This document shows, one piece after another, positions 8,833 through 17,167 of a stretch of 64,000 nt of DNA (positions within the stretch are counted from its first letter, which is position 1; every line of letters begins with the position of its first letter). The DNA is taken from contig NZ_BAABBM010000001.1 of NCBI RefSeq assembly GCF_039537965.1, positions 2,784,167 to 2,848,166 of the forward strand. Reading direction: 5' to 3'. The stretch comes from Sphingomonas limnosediminicola. GTDB lineage: Bacteria > Pseudomonadota > Alphaproteobacteria > Sphingomonadales > Sphingomonadaceae. Below the pieces are notes generated by a model that worked only from the letters and a program-made list of their open reading frames with translations, had not been told where the DNA came from and searched no databases. Position numbers and translations under genes: made by a program.

Positions 8833-9330
8833 ATGGACACCAAACAGACAGCAAAACCGCCCGTCACAACTCGTCAGGCCGCCGATTTTACCGACCAGCT
8901 GATTGAGCCGTTTACCCAGCTCAGAACCGAGGTGGACCGCCTTTTCGAAAGCTTCCCGTTTCGGCTTCCGTCTTTGAAGCTGGGGAGGTTCGCCACTGCC
9001 CCGGCCCTCGAGATGAGCGAGACGAACAAGGCCTACAAGATCACCGCCGAGCTTCCCGGCATCGACCCGGACAATGTCGACGTGACGTTCGAGGATGGTC
9101 TTCTGAGGATCGCTGGCGAGAAGAAGGAAGAGCGCGAAGAGAATGAGCGGGGCTATCGCTTGTCGGAGCGCAGCTACGGTAGCTTCGAGCGTGTTATTTC
9201 GCTTCCGAGCGCTGCCAACCCAGACAAGATCGACGCCAAGTTCAAGAACGGCGTTTTGACGATTACCATCGCGAAGGATGGCGAGGAAAAACAGAACGTC
9301 CGAAAGATCAAGATCGGCCGCGAAGGTTAG
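8833..9330 (+). CDS. Small heat-shock protein, Hsp20 family
   Basis: 165 aa. The alpha-crystallin domain covers about residues 55-160, with AYKITAELPGIDPDNVDVTF, GLLRIAGEKKEE, YGSFERVISLP and the late GVLTITIAK (the I/V-x-I/V-type strand). It acts as an ATP-independent chaperone that holds unfolded proteins in the cytoplasm. A strong terminator follows. Hsp20 beside CBS and phosphoribosyltransferase genes is typical of dormancy or hypoxia regulons. Confidence 0.95.
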   Translation: MDTKQTAKPPVTTRQAADFTDQLIEPFTQLRTEVDRLFESFPFRLPSLKLGRFATAPALEMSETNKAYKITAELPGIDPDNVDVTFEDGLLRIAGEKKEEREENERGYRLSERSYGSFERVISLPSAANPDKIDAKFKNGVLTITIAKDGEEKQNVRKIKIGREG

Positions 9331-9345
9331 GGGCAGTCGCGGCCC

Positions 9346-9380
9346 AGGAGGCCCAGCGCAAGCTGGGCCTCCTCATTTTT
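9346..9380 (+). terminator. Rho-independent terminator after hsp20
   Basis: A perfect 12-bp stem (AGGAGGCCCAGC paired with GCTGGGCCTCCT) with a GCAA tetraloop, then CATTTTT. It is the clearest terminator in the window and ends the hsp20 transcript. Confidence 0.9.
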
Positions 9381-9527
9381 GCTAGCCTGCGCCCAAACGC
9401 ATTTCGGCCTCCGGCACAGAGGCTCTCGCCGGTGCGATTCCTATGGGTGGGCGGCAATCGATGCGCGCGAGTTGCTAGCCAAGCCCGGATCTACGGCTGA
9501 ATGACTAAGTCCTGGAAGACGACCACG

Positions 9528-9992
9528 TTAGCCGGCGGGCTGATGTCGATGCTGGGAGGATGGCACACGCAGCTCTGACAACACCTCGTCCACATGCCCG
9601 GCGCCGTGCCAGTAGCGGTGCAAACCACCACCGCGCGTGAACAGGAAAGTCGCGCCGCTGCTCCGATCCATTTCTTCCGGATGCGTTGTCAGGTTACGGA
9701 ACGCGACCCATGCCCGTTTCTCGGGATCGGGGATCGTCAAAACGCGCTCATCACCGTCAACCGACAAATCGTCGCAATGGTCCGCGAATGTGAGCAGCCA
9801 TGCGTCACGTTTCACGAGCTCAACGCTATGTTGTCGATACGCGGCAATCTCTTGAGCGGACTTGGCGACATCAATGGGGCAGAACAACGCAATCAGCTCA
9901 TGCCCTGCAAAGCTCGCCGGATTAAGCTTGGCCCCCGAAGCACAGCACAGTTCGAGGTCAGGTATGCCGAACTTGAGATCGGTCGATGCCAT
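9528..9992 (-). CDS. Redoxin-like (AhpC/TSA fold) protein
   Basis: 154 aa with the look of a peroxiredoxin-type thioredoxin fold: an N-terminal PDLELCCASGAKLNPASFAGHE, then LIALFCPIDVAKSAQEIAAYRQH where the peroxidatic cysteine would lie (FCP), and a late SGATFLFTRGGGLHRYWHGAG strand pair. The usual TxxC context is altered, so peroxidase activity is uncertain. A GCGTAA half-site lies 55 bp upstream of the start, as in the other stress genes. Confidence 0.6.
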   Translation of the reverse strand: MASTDLKFGIPDLELCCASGAKLNPASFAGHELIALFCPIDVAKSAQEIAAYRQHSVELVKRDAWLLTFADHCDDLSVDGDERVLTIPDPEKRAWVAFRNLTTHPEEMDRSSGATFLFTRGGGLHRYWHGAGHVDEVLSELRVPSSQHRHQPAG

Positions 9993-10133
9993 GAATTAGA
10001 GAATTGCGCAGTCTAGCCAAACACGCTCTCCGTATTTGTACTTACGCACGGACCGAACGCTCCGCCGTACTCATCCACTAAATGCCGAAAGCATTGCTGG
10101 CGCCCCAATATATGGGAGGACGGGGCGGAGCAT

Positions 10134-10149
10134 CCGTAAGGTTGCGTAA
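10134..10149 (+). promoter_or_regulatory. CGTA direct-repeat regulator site before the esterase-like gene
   Basis: CCGTAAGGTTGCGTAA has two half-sites with a 10-bp period. The second half is 65 bp before the start codon of the gene at 10209. TAGACT follows 27 bp after the start of the second half and is a plausible -10. Confidence 0.55.
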
Positions 10150-10208
10150 AGACGTTCTGGCGGCACCGCGTAGACTGGCAGTTTCATTATTCGAAGCAGC
10201 GGTGATCT

Positions 10209-11552
10209 ATGGGATTCGCAACGCGCCCCGAGGTCGGAAAGATTCAAGACGCCGACAGGCTGGCGGACGAGCTACGGCCGCATCTGGAGCCTTTACCGCG
10301 TCCCGAAAAAGCGGACGAATTCGGTGCCTTCTTCGATCGCTTTGGCGATGCCGAAGTCGTCCTCTTGGGCGAAGCGACCCACGGGACTTCGGAATTTTAT
10401 AGGGCCCGTGCCGCCATCACGCGCCGGCTCATTGAAAAACACGGGTTCACCGTCGTCGCAGTCGAGGCCGACTGGCCAGACGCCGCGCGGATCGATGGCT
10501 ATGTCCGGCATCATGCCAAGCGTCCACGCCGCGGCGAATCCTTCATCCGTTTCCCCACCTGGATGTGGCGCAATGTCGAGGTACTTGAATTCGCCGACTG
10601 GCTGCGGGCCTTCAACGAAGGCAAGTCAGCGGAGCGCCACGCATCGTTTCACGGATTGGACGTCTATAGCATGGGCGAGTCGATGCATGCGGTTGTTTCG
10701 TACCTCGACGGCGTTGATCCAGAAGCATCGGAGCGAGCCCGTTACCGCTATGGTTGCCTGTCTCCGTGGCAAGAGGATCCAGCGAAATATGGACAGGCAG
10801 TGGTCCATGGCCACCTTGATCCGTGCGAGGCCAGCGTCGTCAAGCAACTCAAGGAAATGCTCGCAAAGCGTCTCGACTGGATCGACCGTGATGGCGAGGC
10901 CTGGTTCGATGCAGCCCAGAATGCCCGCATCGTTCGCGCGGCCGAACGTTACTATCGGGTCATGTATCAGGGCTCGAACGAGTCCTGGAATTTGCGTGAC
11001 CGGCACATGTTCGACACGCTTCAGGCCGTCATTGCCCACCGCGGTTTCGGAACCAAGGCCGTCGTCTGGGCGCATAACAGCCACGTCGGCAATGCCGCGG
11101 CGACGGGAATGGGCTGGCGCGGTCAGTTCAACATCGGCGAGCTGGCCCGCATCGCATACGGCGATGCCGCTGTTCTCGTCGGGTTTGGGACCGACACGGG
11201 AACGGTTGCCGCAGCCAGCGACTGGGGCGCTGACATGGAGATCAAGTCCGTGCGGCCGGCGAGGGAAGACAGCTACGAGCATGTCTTTCGCCGGTCTGGG
11301 GTCGCCCGCAGCCTGACCGAATGGCGAGGTGGAGAAAAGGGGAATCTCCGCGAATTGTTACGGGAGCCGCGTCTCGAGCGCGCAATCGGGGTCGTCTACC
11401 GTCCCGAGACTGAACTCTATAGCCACTATTTTGAGGCGGTGCTGTCGGAGCAGTTCGACTGCTGGGTGTGGTTCGAGCATACGTCGCCCGTCACTCCGCT
11501 TGGGCACGAAAGGCCACACGGCGCCCCGGAGACGTACCCGTTCGGTCTTTGA
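10209..11552 (+). CDS. Erythromycin esterase-family protein
   Basis: 447 aa of the EreA/Tiki-like fold. The family motifs are GEATHGTSEFY (E55, H58), VAVEADWPDA (E86), and later VVWAHNSHVGNA with two histidines. True erythromycin esterases open macrolide lactones, but most family members in stress clusters have no known substrate, so resistance should not be assumed. It carries its own CGTA-type promoter site and is followed by a repeat-filled gap. Confidence 0.88.
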   Translation: MGFATRPEVGKIQDADRLADELRPHLEPLPRPEKADEFGAFFDRFGDAEVVLLGEATHGTSEFYRARAAITRRLIEKHGFTVVAVEADWPDAARIDGYVRHHAKRPRRGESFIRFPTWMWRNVEVLEFADWLRAFNEGKSAERHASFHGLDVYSMGESMHAVVSYLDGVDPEASERARYRYGCLSPWQEDPAKYGQAVVHGHLDPCEASVVKQLKEMLAKRLDWIDRDGEAWFDAAQNARIVRAAERYYRVMYQGSNESWNLRDRHMFDTLQAVIAHRGFGTKAVVWAHNSHVGNAAATGMGWRGQFNIGELARIAYGDAAVLVGFGTDTGTVAAASDWGADMEIKSVRPAREDSYEHVFRRSGVARSLTEWRGGEKGNLRELLREPRLERAIGVVYRPETELYSHYFEAVLSEQFDCWVWFEHTSPVTPLGHERPHGAPETYPFGL

Positions 11553-11605
11553 GCAGCGACAATTGACGTAGGATCAAGGGGCAACCAATCGCATCGATTG
11601 GATGC

Positions 11606-11621
11606 CCGTAACATTCCGTAA
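11606..11621 (+). promoter_or_regulatory. Orphan CGTA direct-repeat site
   Basis: CCGTAACATTCCGTAA is the best-matching copy of the stress-block motif, with perfect CCGTAA repeats 10 bp apart. No credible ORF starts downstream: a hairpin repeat follows, then the 3' end of nirK on the other strand. It may drive a small RNA or be a relic. Confidence 0.45.
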
Positions 11622-11671
11622 AGCCGTCACGGCGCCAATCTGATTTGAACGAAGCGCCATGCGCCAGAGTA

Positions 11672-11735
11672 CAGTTTTGGGTCGAAAGCTGCCACTGCAC
11701 TAGTGGCAGGACTAGGTTGAAAGCGGCGATTAGCC
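11672..11735. repeat. Hairpin repeat, double copy
   Basis: TTTTGGGTCGAAAGCTGCCACT, then AGTGGCAG and a degenerate second copy (AGGTTGAAAGCGGCGATTAGC). The GGCAG/CTGCC stem type predominates. Confidence 0.65.
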
Positions 11736-11787
11736 GTGGTCTTAAGCGCGACAGTCCTTGGGCGATCCTTGAACTAACAAGACGCGA

Positions 11788-12843
11788 TCAATGTCCGGAC
11801 GAAGCAGCCAACGCGGAATCTACCGGCTGGTTAGGACGGAATAGATCGGCGCGTGCCTCGCCGGAGACCTCGATCGTGCCCTTGAGTCCTTTCTCCACGC
11901 GAGAAAGCGCGTGATCGACAAGGAAGAATTTGCCTGGAACTGCCGGCTTGAACTCGACGACGGCCGCGCCGCCTGGCGGGACGGTAATCGTCTGGACGTT
12001 GCCGACTGCAGGTGCGTCGAATGAACCGTACGGCAAGGCGGAGTCGAAGATCCCACCTATGATGTGGAAGCTCGAGTCCTTGTCTGGACCGCCATCGCCG
12101 AAGAAAATGCGTACGGTTTCGCCGGTCTTCGCCTTGAGCGGCTTGCGCGCTAGACCGTCCACAGCGCCATTGAATACCATGTAATCCGGCTGTTCGGCGA
12201 TCAGCTTGTCGATGCTCTGCGTAAGCTCGCCCTTCGTTCCGTTTGGCTGCTCAGTGTAGATTTCGCCCTGCATGACGTAATATTCGTGATCGACCTTCGG
12301 CAGCCCCTGTCCGGGTTCGACCAGGATCATCCCGTACATCCCGTTAGCGATGTGCTGCGCTGCCATCGGTACGGCGCAATGGTAGACGTAAAGGCCTGGG
12401 TGCAGCGCCTTGAACGTGAAGCCTTTGGCCTCGCCGGGCCTCGCCATGGTGGCGACTGCGCCGCCGCCGGGACCACTGACTGCGTGCAGATCGATGTTGT
12501 GCATCATCCCGCTAGTGCCGTCGTTTTTCAAGTTGACGACAACGGTGTCACCGACGCGCACCCTTATGAACGGCCCTGGGACCTTTCGATTGTAGGTCCA
12601 GTAATCGTAGGTCGTGCCGTCATCGAGACGCCCGGTAATTTCGACGGTCTCAAGATTGACGGTCACCGTCGCTGGAGTCCGACGGGCGAGCGGGCCGGGT
12701 AGGTCGGCCGGATCGCGGACGATATCGGCGGCATTGCTGACCGGTGCGGCAGGCTGAACAGCTGGCCCTTCGGCGGCGAAGGCCGGCACGGCAAGTAAAA
12801 GCGCAGCAACACTAGCTAAAAGAAGCTGTCGATGGGGTTTCAT
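11788..12843 (-). CDS. nirK: Copper-containing nitrite reductase
   Basis: Reduces nitrite to nitric oxide in the periplasm. 351 aa with a Sec-type signal peptide ending near AFAA. Two cupredoxin domains are present. Type-1 copper ligands are H115 (MMHNIDLH), C156 and H164 with M169 (YHCAVP, HIANGM). Type-2 ligands are H120, H155 and H260 (SSFHIIGG); D118 is the proton-shuttle aspartate. A HiPIP gene lies just upstream and could donate electrons. No nitrate reductase or N2O reductase is in the window. Confidence 0.95.
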   Translation of the reverse strand: MKPHRQLLLASVAALLLAVPAFAAEGPAVQPAAPVSNAADIVRDPADLPGPLARRTPATVTVNLETVEITGRLDDGTTYDYWTYNRKVPGPFIRVRVGDTVVVNLKNDGTSGMMHNIDLHAVSGPGGGAVATMARPGEAKGFTFKALHPGLYVYHCAVPMAAQHIANGMYGMILVEPGQGLPKVDHEYYVMQGEIYTEQPNGTKGELTQSIDKLIAEQPDYMVFNGAVDGLARKPLKAKTGETVRIFFGDGGPDKDSSFHIIGGIFDSALPYGSFDAPAVGNVQTITVPPGGAAVVEFKPAVPGKFFLVDHALSRVEKGLKGTIEVSGEARADLFRPNQPVDSALAASSGH

Positions 12844-12887
12844 TACTTCAATCCTCCTCGAAGGCGCGTATCGATTTCAGGATACAC

Positions 12888-13169
12888 TCAGCCCTTCGGC
12901 GCGTAGAGCACGCACCATCCCGCGGGGCTCACTGACCCCTCAACCTGCTGGCAGGACGTTGGCGCTTCCCAAAGCGCACACGTCTGACAACGCTGTCCCG
13001 ATTTCGGAACCGGTTGATAGTGCGCCTGCTGCTGAGTGAACTTCTTTTGTGCCGCAGAACTCGTCGTCGGCACGCTGACTGCGAAAATCGCACCGGTCCC
13101 GACTGCAGCGATGCTCAGGAAGTCACGGCGAGACACTCGCTCACCGTGGGTTTTTCTATCGCCCAACAT
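12888..13169 (-). CDS. High-potential iron-sulfur protein (HiPIP)
   Basis: A 93-aa periplasmic electron carrier with one 4Fe-4S cluster. A Tat signal is visible (SRRDFLSIAAVGTGAIFAV). The mature part has the four HiPIP cysteines, spaced as QRCQTCALWEAPTSC and GWCVLYAP. It lies 44 bases upstream of nirK on the same strand and is the likely donor to NirK. Confidence 0.85.
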   Translation of the reverse strand: MLGDRKTHGERVSRRDFLSIAAVGTGAIFAVSVPTTSSAAQKKFTQQQAHYQPVPKSGQRCQTCALWEAPTSCQQVEGSVSPAGWCVLYAPKG

Positions 13170-13495
13170 GACAACTCCTACAACGTCACTTGTCGAGACG
13201 AGAGTGCGCCAGTCGGGTCAGGTACGGAATAAGTAGTTTATCTTATCTCTTTTGGTGCTGCCGCTCTCCGATGCTTTGCAGCAGCCCGCATACCTTCGCA
13301 TCCAGCGCTGGCAATACTGTTGGACAGAGATTTGAAGAGACGGCTTGGGACATGGTTCGTCCATATTCCGCGACACTCGGCGACCCTTGTGTCTGCAAGG
13401 CCTACCGCGGTCCCTATCGGGTAGTTGCAGAAATGGGTCGAGAGCTGCCGGGCAGGTTCGGGTGGAAAGCGCAATTTACGGGCGGCTGAAGAAGA
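13170..13495. other. Gene-free stretch between the HiPIP and regulator genes
   Basis: No credible gene. It holds the promoter region of the HiPIP-nirK pair, in which I see no NnrR-type palindrome, and a double hairpin repeat near its middle. Confidence 0.6.
13421..13477. repeat. Hairpin repeat, double copy
   Basis: GTTGCAGAAATGGGTCGAGAGCTGC, then GGCAGGTTCGGGTGGAAAGC: two tandem versions of the conserved loop. Confidence 0.6.
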
Positions 13496-14200
13496 TCAGC
13501 CATCAGATCCGTCGCCAATTCGCTTGAGCTCAGTCGGTTTAATGATGGAGATGCGTTGTCTACTCGAGGCCAGGATTCCGCACCGCTGCCAGGCAGACAT
13601 CGTCCTGCTAGCAGTATGAAGTGTTGTTGCGGACATCGCCGCTATGTCCTTCCGGGCTAACGGCATCAGCATTTCAATGCCTCCATCAATCCGCGGTTCG
13701 CTTCCCTTTCGGGCTAATCGGAGGAGCGCGTTCGCGATGCGCGGTTCAGCGCGTTGCGTCGAGATCTCCCGCACCCGCTCCTGCAAATCTGCCAGCCGGC
13801 GAGCGGCTACCGCCATGAGGTTCATCGCGATGGAAGGGTACTGGTCGATCAGTTGACGGAGTTGAGCTTCGGTCCAGCTCAACTCGACAGCGTCCGCAGC
13901 GGCGATCGCATCGGCTGGGTACCCCCTCTCGGTAAACAGCGCGAACGATCCAAATACCTCGCCCGGTCCGACGAAGCGTACGACCGAGAGCCCGCCGTCT
14001 GCGCCCGCCTGCAAAATCCGAACCCAGCCAGAAAGTAGCACATGGAAGCGCGTAGGCCGGTCACCCTGGTGGAAGACCGGCTCCCCCTTGAAGAGAAGGC
14101 GTCGGAGGGCACTCCTGGCACATTGCATCTGGGCGGCATCGTCCAGGTCTGCAAACACACTTACAGTCGCGAGTTCGCTGCTCTCATGCCGGACGGTCAT
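13496..14200 (-). CDS. Crp/Fnr regulator, NnrR/Dnr-like
   Basis: About 234 aa from the ATG giving MTVRHESSELATVSVF. The cNMP-like barrel has VFHQGDRPTRFHVLLSGWVRI and GPGEVFGSFALF; a C-terminal HTH covers LARKDIAAMSATTLHTASRTMSAW. It lacks the Fnr cysteine cluster. Together with its position between nirK and the NO reductase, this suggests a nitric-oxide-responsive (heme-type) NnrR/Dnr. It is divergent from norB, with a palindromic site between them. Confidence 0.85.
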   Translation of the reverse strand: MTVRHESSELATVSVFADLDDAAQMQCARSALRRLLFKGEPVFHQGDRPTRFHVLLSGWVRILQAGADGGLSVVRFVGPGEVFGSFALFTERGYPADAIAAADAVELSWTEAQLRQLIDQYPSIAMNLMAVAARRLADLQERVREISTQRAEPRIANALLRLARKGSEPRIDGGIEMLMPLARKDIAAMSATTLHTASRTMSAWQRCGILASSRQRISIIKPTELKRIGDGSDG

Positions 14201-14248
14201 TTTGACACTCCTCGGTTCCTGCAGACTCGAGCGGGGGAGTGCACGGTA

Positions 14249-14266
14249 GTTTGCGCTAGCGCAAAC
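14249..14266. promoter_or_regulatory. NnrR-type operator (perfect palindrome)
   Basis: GTTTGCGCTAGCGCAAAC is an exact 18-bp palindrome of the form TTGCG-N4-CGCAA, as known for NnrR-like Crp/Fnr regulators. Its centre is about 60 bp before the norB ATG and about 57 bp before the divergent regulator start, so it could control both. Confidence 0.8.
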
Positions 14267-14317
14267 TCGTCGGGCCATGAAATCGTATAGCAGGGCAACC
14301 CTTGACGGGAGTAGTCC

Positions 14318-16732
14318 ATGTCGGAAGCACGTAACGAAAGCGCACCTCGAGACCTCGCTTCCTCAGTTGATCCCGTCAGTGACATTCTGAAGTGGATACT
14401 GCTCATCGTCGCAGTAATCTGTTTCGGCCTCCTCGGCTGGGCGACGATCCAAACTTACGAACAGGCGCCTCCGCACCCGCACGTATTCACGGATCGCGCC
14501 GGGAACGTTCTGATGACGGCCGACGACATCGTCGCAGGCAAAGGCGGCTTTCAAAAAGCCGACCTCATGGACTACGGCAGCATCTACGGCATGGGGTCCT
14601 ACTTCGGCGAGGATTACACCGCGTCGGCACTCGTCCGCCTCGCCGTGCTTACTAAGCAGGGTCTAACCAAGTCAGGCGCAACGCCACCAGGCACCCCGGC
14701 TCCGGCCAATAAGTCGCTCGCCACCACTGGGCCTGCTGGAACGCCGCCCGAACCCACGACCCCAGCTGCCACGTCGGCTGCGGATGCCCTGGTCGACGCT
14801 GCCGCGACGGCCACGATGCAGAAACAGCTTCAGTCGATTAATCTTACGCAGCCCAAGGTGGTCTTGCCGGACGAGGTGGCGCAGGCGGTCCGTGGTCTGC
14901 AGAGCGAGCTCACCAAAAAGCTCAACAGTGAGAACCTCTCCGCGGGCTGGGTTCCCGCGAAAAGTCTCGATCCGCAGCTGCGCAAGCAAACTGCAGACTT
15001 CATCATCTATTCGGCCATCACGACGGTCGCGCGGAGGCCGGATCATCCGAACACGTCATGGACCGAGAACTGGCCATACGAGCCATCAGTCGGGAACACG
15101 CCTACCACCAATACCTTCCAGTGGACCTGGATCAGCTTCTGCTTCACCTTTTTTGCAATGGGGTTCGTGCTGTGGCTGTATCGAGCCTATCTCGACCATC
15201 CCGACGACGCGCCGATGGAGCGCGGTCTCGCAATTTACCGGGCGCTGACGCCAAGTCAGATCAAGACAGGGAAATACTTTCTGGTCGTGGCGCTGGTGTT
15301 CCTTGCCTCACAAGGTGCCGGCGCGATCATGGCGCACTCTTATTATGACCGCGCGACCTTCTATGGCGTGCAACTCAATTATATCCTGCCATTCAATTTC
15401 CTCAGGAGCTTCCACCTGCAAGCGCCGATTATCTGGATCGGCCTCGGATGGATTGCGAGCGGTCTGTTCATCGCACCAGCGATCGCTGGCGGCCGCGAAG
15501 CCAAAGGACAGGGTTTCCTAGTCGATCTTCTGTTCTGGGTATCGCTGTTTGTCGTGGGCGCCGCGCTCCTCGGCAACTACCTCGGCATTCAAGGCGTCAT
15601 TGATCAGGGTTGGTTCTGGTTCGGAAACCAGGGCCTGTCCTACATTCAGCTCGGCCGCTTCTGGCAAATATTGTTCTTCGTCGCCCTGATGAGTTGGAGC
15701 GGGCTCATGTTTCGCGCCCTGTGGCCAAGTCGCGACACAGTGCTCGAGGCTACCCGGCAATTTTGGAGCGGGAAGATCAGACTTGAGCATCTGATCTGGG
15801 CAGCGACGATCAACGTCGCCGTCCTTTACATCTTTGGGATGATCCCGCTGACCGGTATCGAGAAAAGCTTCACGATCACCGACTTCTGGCGTTGGTGGGT
15901 CGTCCATCTCTGGGTCGAGCAATCGTTCGAGTTCTTCGCCGTCGCGATGAGTGCCTACCTGTTGATGTCGCTCGGTCTCGTTTCACGCAAGCTTGCAGAG
16001 CGCTCGGTCTATCTCGAACTTATCCTCATCTTCCTCGGCGGCGTGCTCGGCACGGGCCATCACTTGTATTGGGGCGGCGGTCCCGGAATGTGGGTTCCGC
16101 TAGGGTCGATGTTCTCCTTCATCGAAGTTCTGCCGCTAGTGCTTCTAATCCTGGAAGCGATATCGCAGCATCGTTTGATCAAGGGCAGCGCGAGCTTTGA
16201 TTATGGTCTCGCCTACCTCTACATCCTCGGCTCCGCCTTCTGGAATTTTGTCGGCGCCGGCGTGTTCGGGGGCGGGACACTGAATGCACCGCTCGTCAAT
16301 TATTATGAGCACGGCACCTTCCTGACTCTCAATCATGCTCACACCTCCTTGTTTGGAGCGTTTGGTCTGCTCGCCCTGGGCCTGATTTACTTTTGCCTCA
16401 GGTATCGCGCGGGGCCAGAAGCGGAGTTCAATGAAACTCCCGGTCGTATCGCTTTCTGGCTCTATAATCTCGGCCTCGGGATGTGGATATTCCTGCACTT
16501 CTTCCCCATTGGCTGGCCGCAACTCAATGCCGTGTTCGAGCACGGCTACGCATGGGCGCGCAGCCAGGCATTTTATGATCAGACGCTCTTCTGGCAGTGG
16601 ATGCGCTTGCCTGGCGACGTTGTGTTCTCCGCGGGCGGGCTGCTGATGAGCTGGGATTTCATTGTCAAACTGCGCAAGGGACGCGGCCTTGAAGAACCAC
16701 GGGGACGATTAGCCACAGTCCCTGCCGAGTAG
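14318..16732 (+). CDS. norB: Quinol-dependent nitric oxide reductase, single subunit
   Basis: An 804-aa inner-membrane enzyme that reduces two NO to N2O with electrons from quinol. An N-terminal membrane helix (residues 24-45) and periplasmic domain precede about 12 further helices of the heme-copper oxidase type. Histidine-bearing segments include VVHLWVEQSFEF and GTGHHLYWGGGPG. An unusual Ala/Thr/Pro-rich stretch lies at about residues 117-166. The palindrome upstream and NnrS downstream place it in NO detoxification or partial denitrification. Confidence 0.93.
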   Translation: MSEARNESAPRDLASSVDPVSDILKWILLIVAVICFGLLGWATIQTYEQAPPHPHVFTDRAGNVLMTADDIVAGKGGFQKADLMDYGSIYGMGSYFGEDYTASALVRLAVLTKQGLTKSGATPPGTPAPANKSLATTGPAGTPPEPTTPAATSAADALVDAAATATMQKQLQSINLTQPKVVLPDEVAQAVRGLQSELTKKLNSENLSAGWVPAKSLDPQLRKQTADFIIYSAITTVARRPDHPNTSWTENWPYEPSVGNTPTTNTFQWTWISFCFTFFAMGFVLWLYRAYLDHPDDAPMERGLAIYRALTPSQIKTGKYFLVVALVFLASQGAGAIMAHSYYDRATFYGVQLNYILPFNFLRSFHLQAPIIWIGLGWIASGLFIAPAIAGGREAKGQGFLVDLLFWVSLFVVGAALLGNYLGIQGVIDQGWFWFGNQGLSYIQLGRFWQILFFVALMSWSGLMFRALWPSRDTVLEATRQFWSGKIRLEHLIWAATINVAVLYIFGMIPLTGIEKSFTITDFWRWWVVHLWVEQSFEFFAVAMSAYLLMSLGLVSRKLAERSVYLELILIFLGGVLGTGHHLYWGGGPGMWVPLGSMFSFIEVLPLVLLILEAISQHRLIKGSASFDYGLAYLYILGSAFWNFVGAGVFGGGTLNAPLVNYYEHGTFLTLNHAHTSLFGAFGLLALGLIYFCLRYRAGPEAEFNETPGRIAFWLYNLGLGMWIFLHFFPIGWPQLNAVFEHGYAWARSQAFYDQTLFWQWMRLPGDVVFSAGGLLMSWDFIVKLRKGRGLEEPRGRLATVPAE

Positions 16733-16846
16733 ACAGATTGCCAATTGCGTCCGGCCGCCAAGCCAGCTTCCACCTCGCGGCACGTTGGTCCGGCATCCAT
16801 GCCGCTTGAGGTTTCAGTGCGAAATTGAGCAAGAGAGTTAAAACCG

Positions 16847-17167
16847 ATGGCCCTCCACCACCTTGCACCGGGCGAGAAATTCCCACTCCTGTCTACTGCT
16901 GCGACGGGCGGACGAAAGACGAGGGCACTTGTCAAAACCGACCGGTTTGAAGTGGTGCAACTCGTGCTTAACGCCCGTGACGAAATCTCCGGACACCCCG
17001 TGCCCGGATACACGATATTACAATGCATCGAAGGAGCGGTGTCACTTAGGACTCCGGAGGATGTGCGGCTGAATATAGGTGAGTGGCTCTACCTCGCTAG
17101 GGCTCAGAAGTATTCCCTAAGCGCCATCGAGGATAGCTCGCTGCTGCTAACCATCCTGTTCGAGTGA
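16847..17167 (+). CDS. Small cupin-domain protein
   Basis: 106 aa with a single cupin barrel (VQLVLNARDEISGHPVPGYTILQCIEGAVSLRTPED). The metal-ligand histidines are mostly replaced, since only one H lies in the first cupin motif. Cupins of this kind often precede nnrS. Its stop overlaps the GTG start of nnrS (GTGA), so translation is probably coupled. Confidence 0.75.
   Translation: MALHHLAPGEKFPLLSTAATGGRKTRALVKTDRFEVVQLVLNARDEISGHPVPGYTILQCIEGAVSLRTPEDVRLNIGEWLYLARAQKYSLSAIEDSSLLLTILFE

Noticed and set aside
10324..11316. 330-aa plus-strand ORF
   Set aside because: Out-of-frame shadow of the erythromycin-esterase-family gene.
10209..11552. Macrolide resistance gene
   Set aside because: The family match is clear, but the stress-block context and motif give no evidence of macrolide hydrolysis.
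11645..11914. 89-aa plus-strand ORF behind the orphan motif
   Set aside because: It runs through the hairpin repeat and is antisense to nirK, with no protein-like composition.
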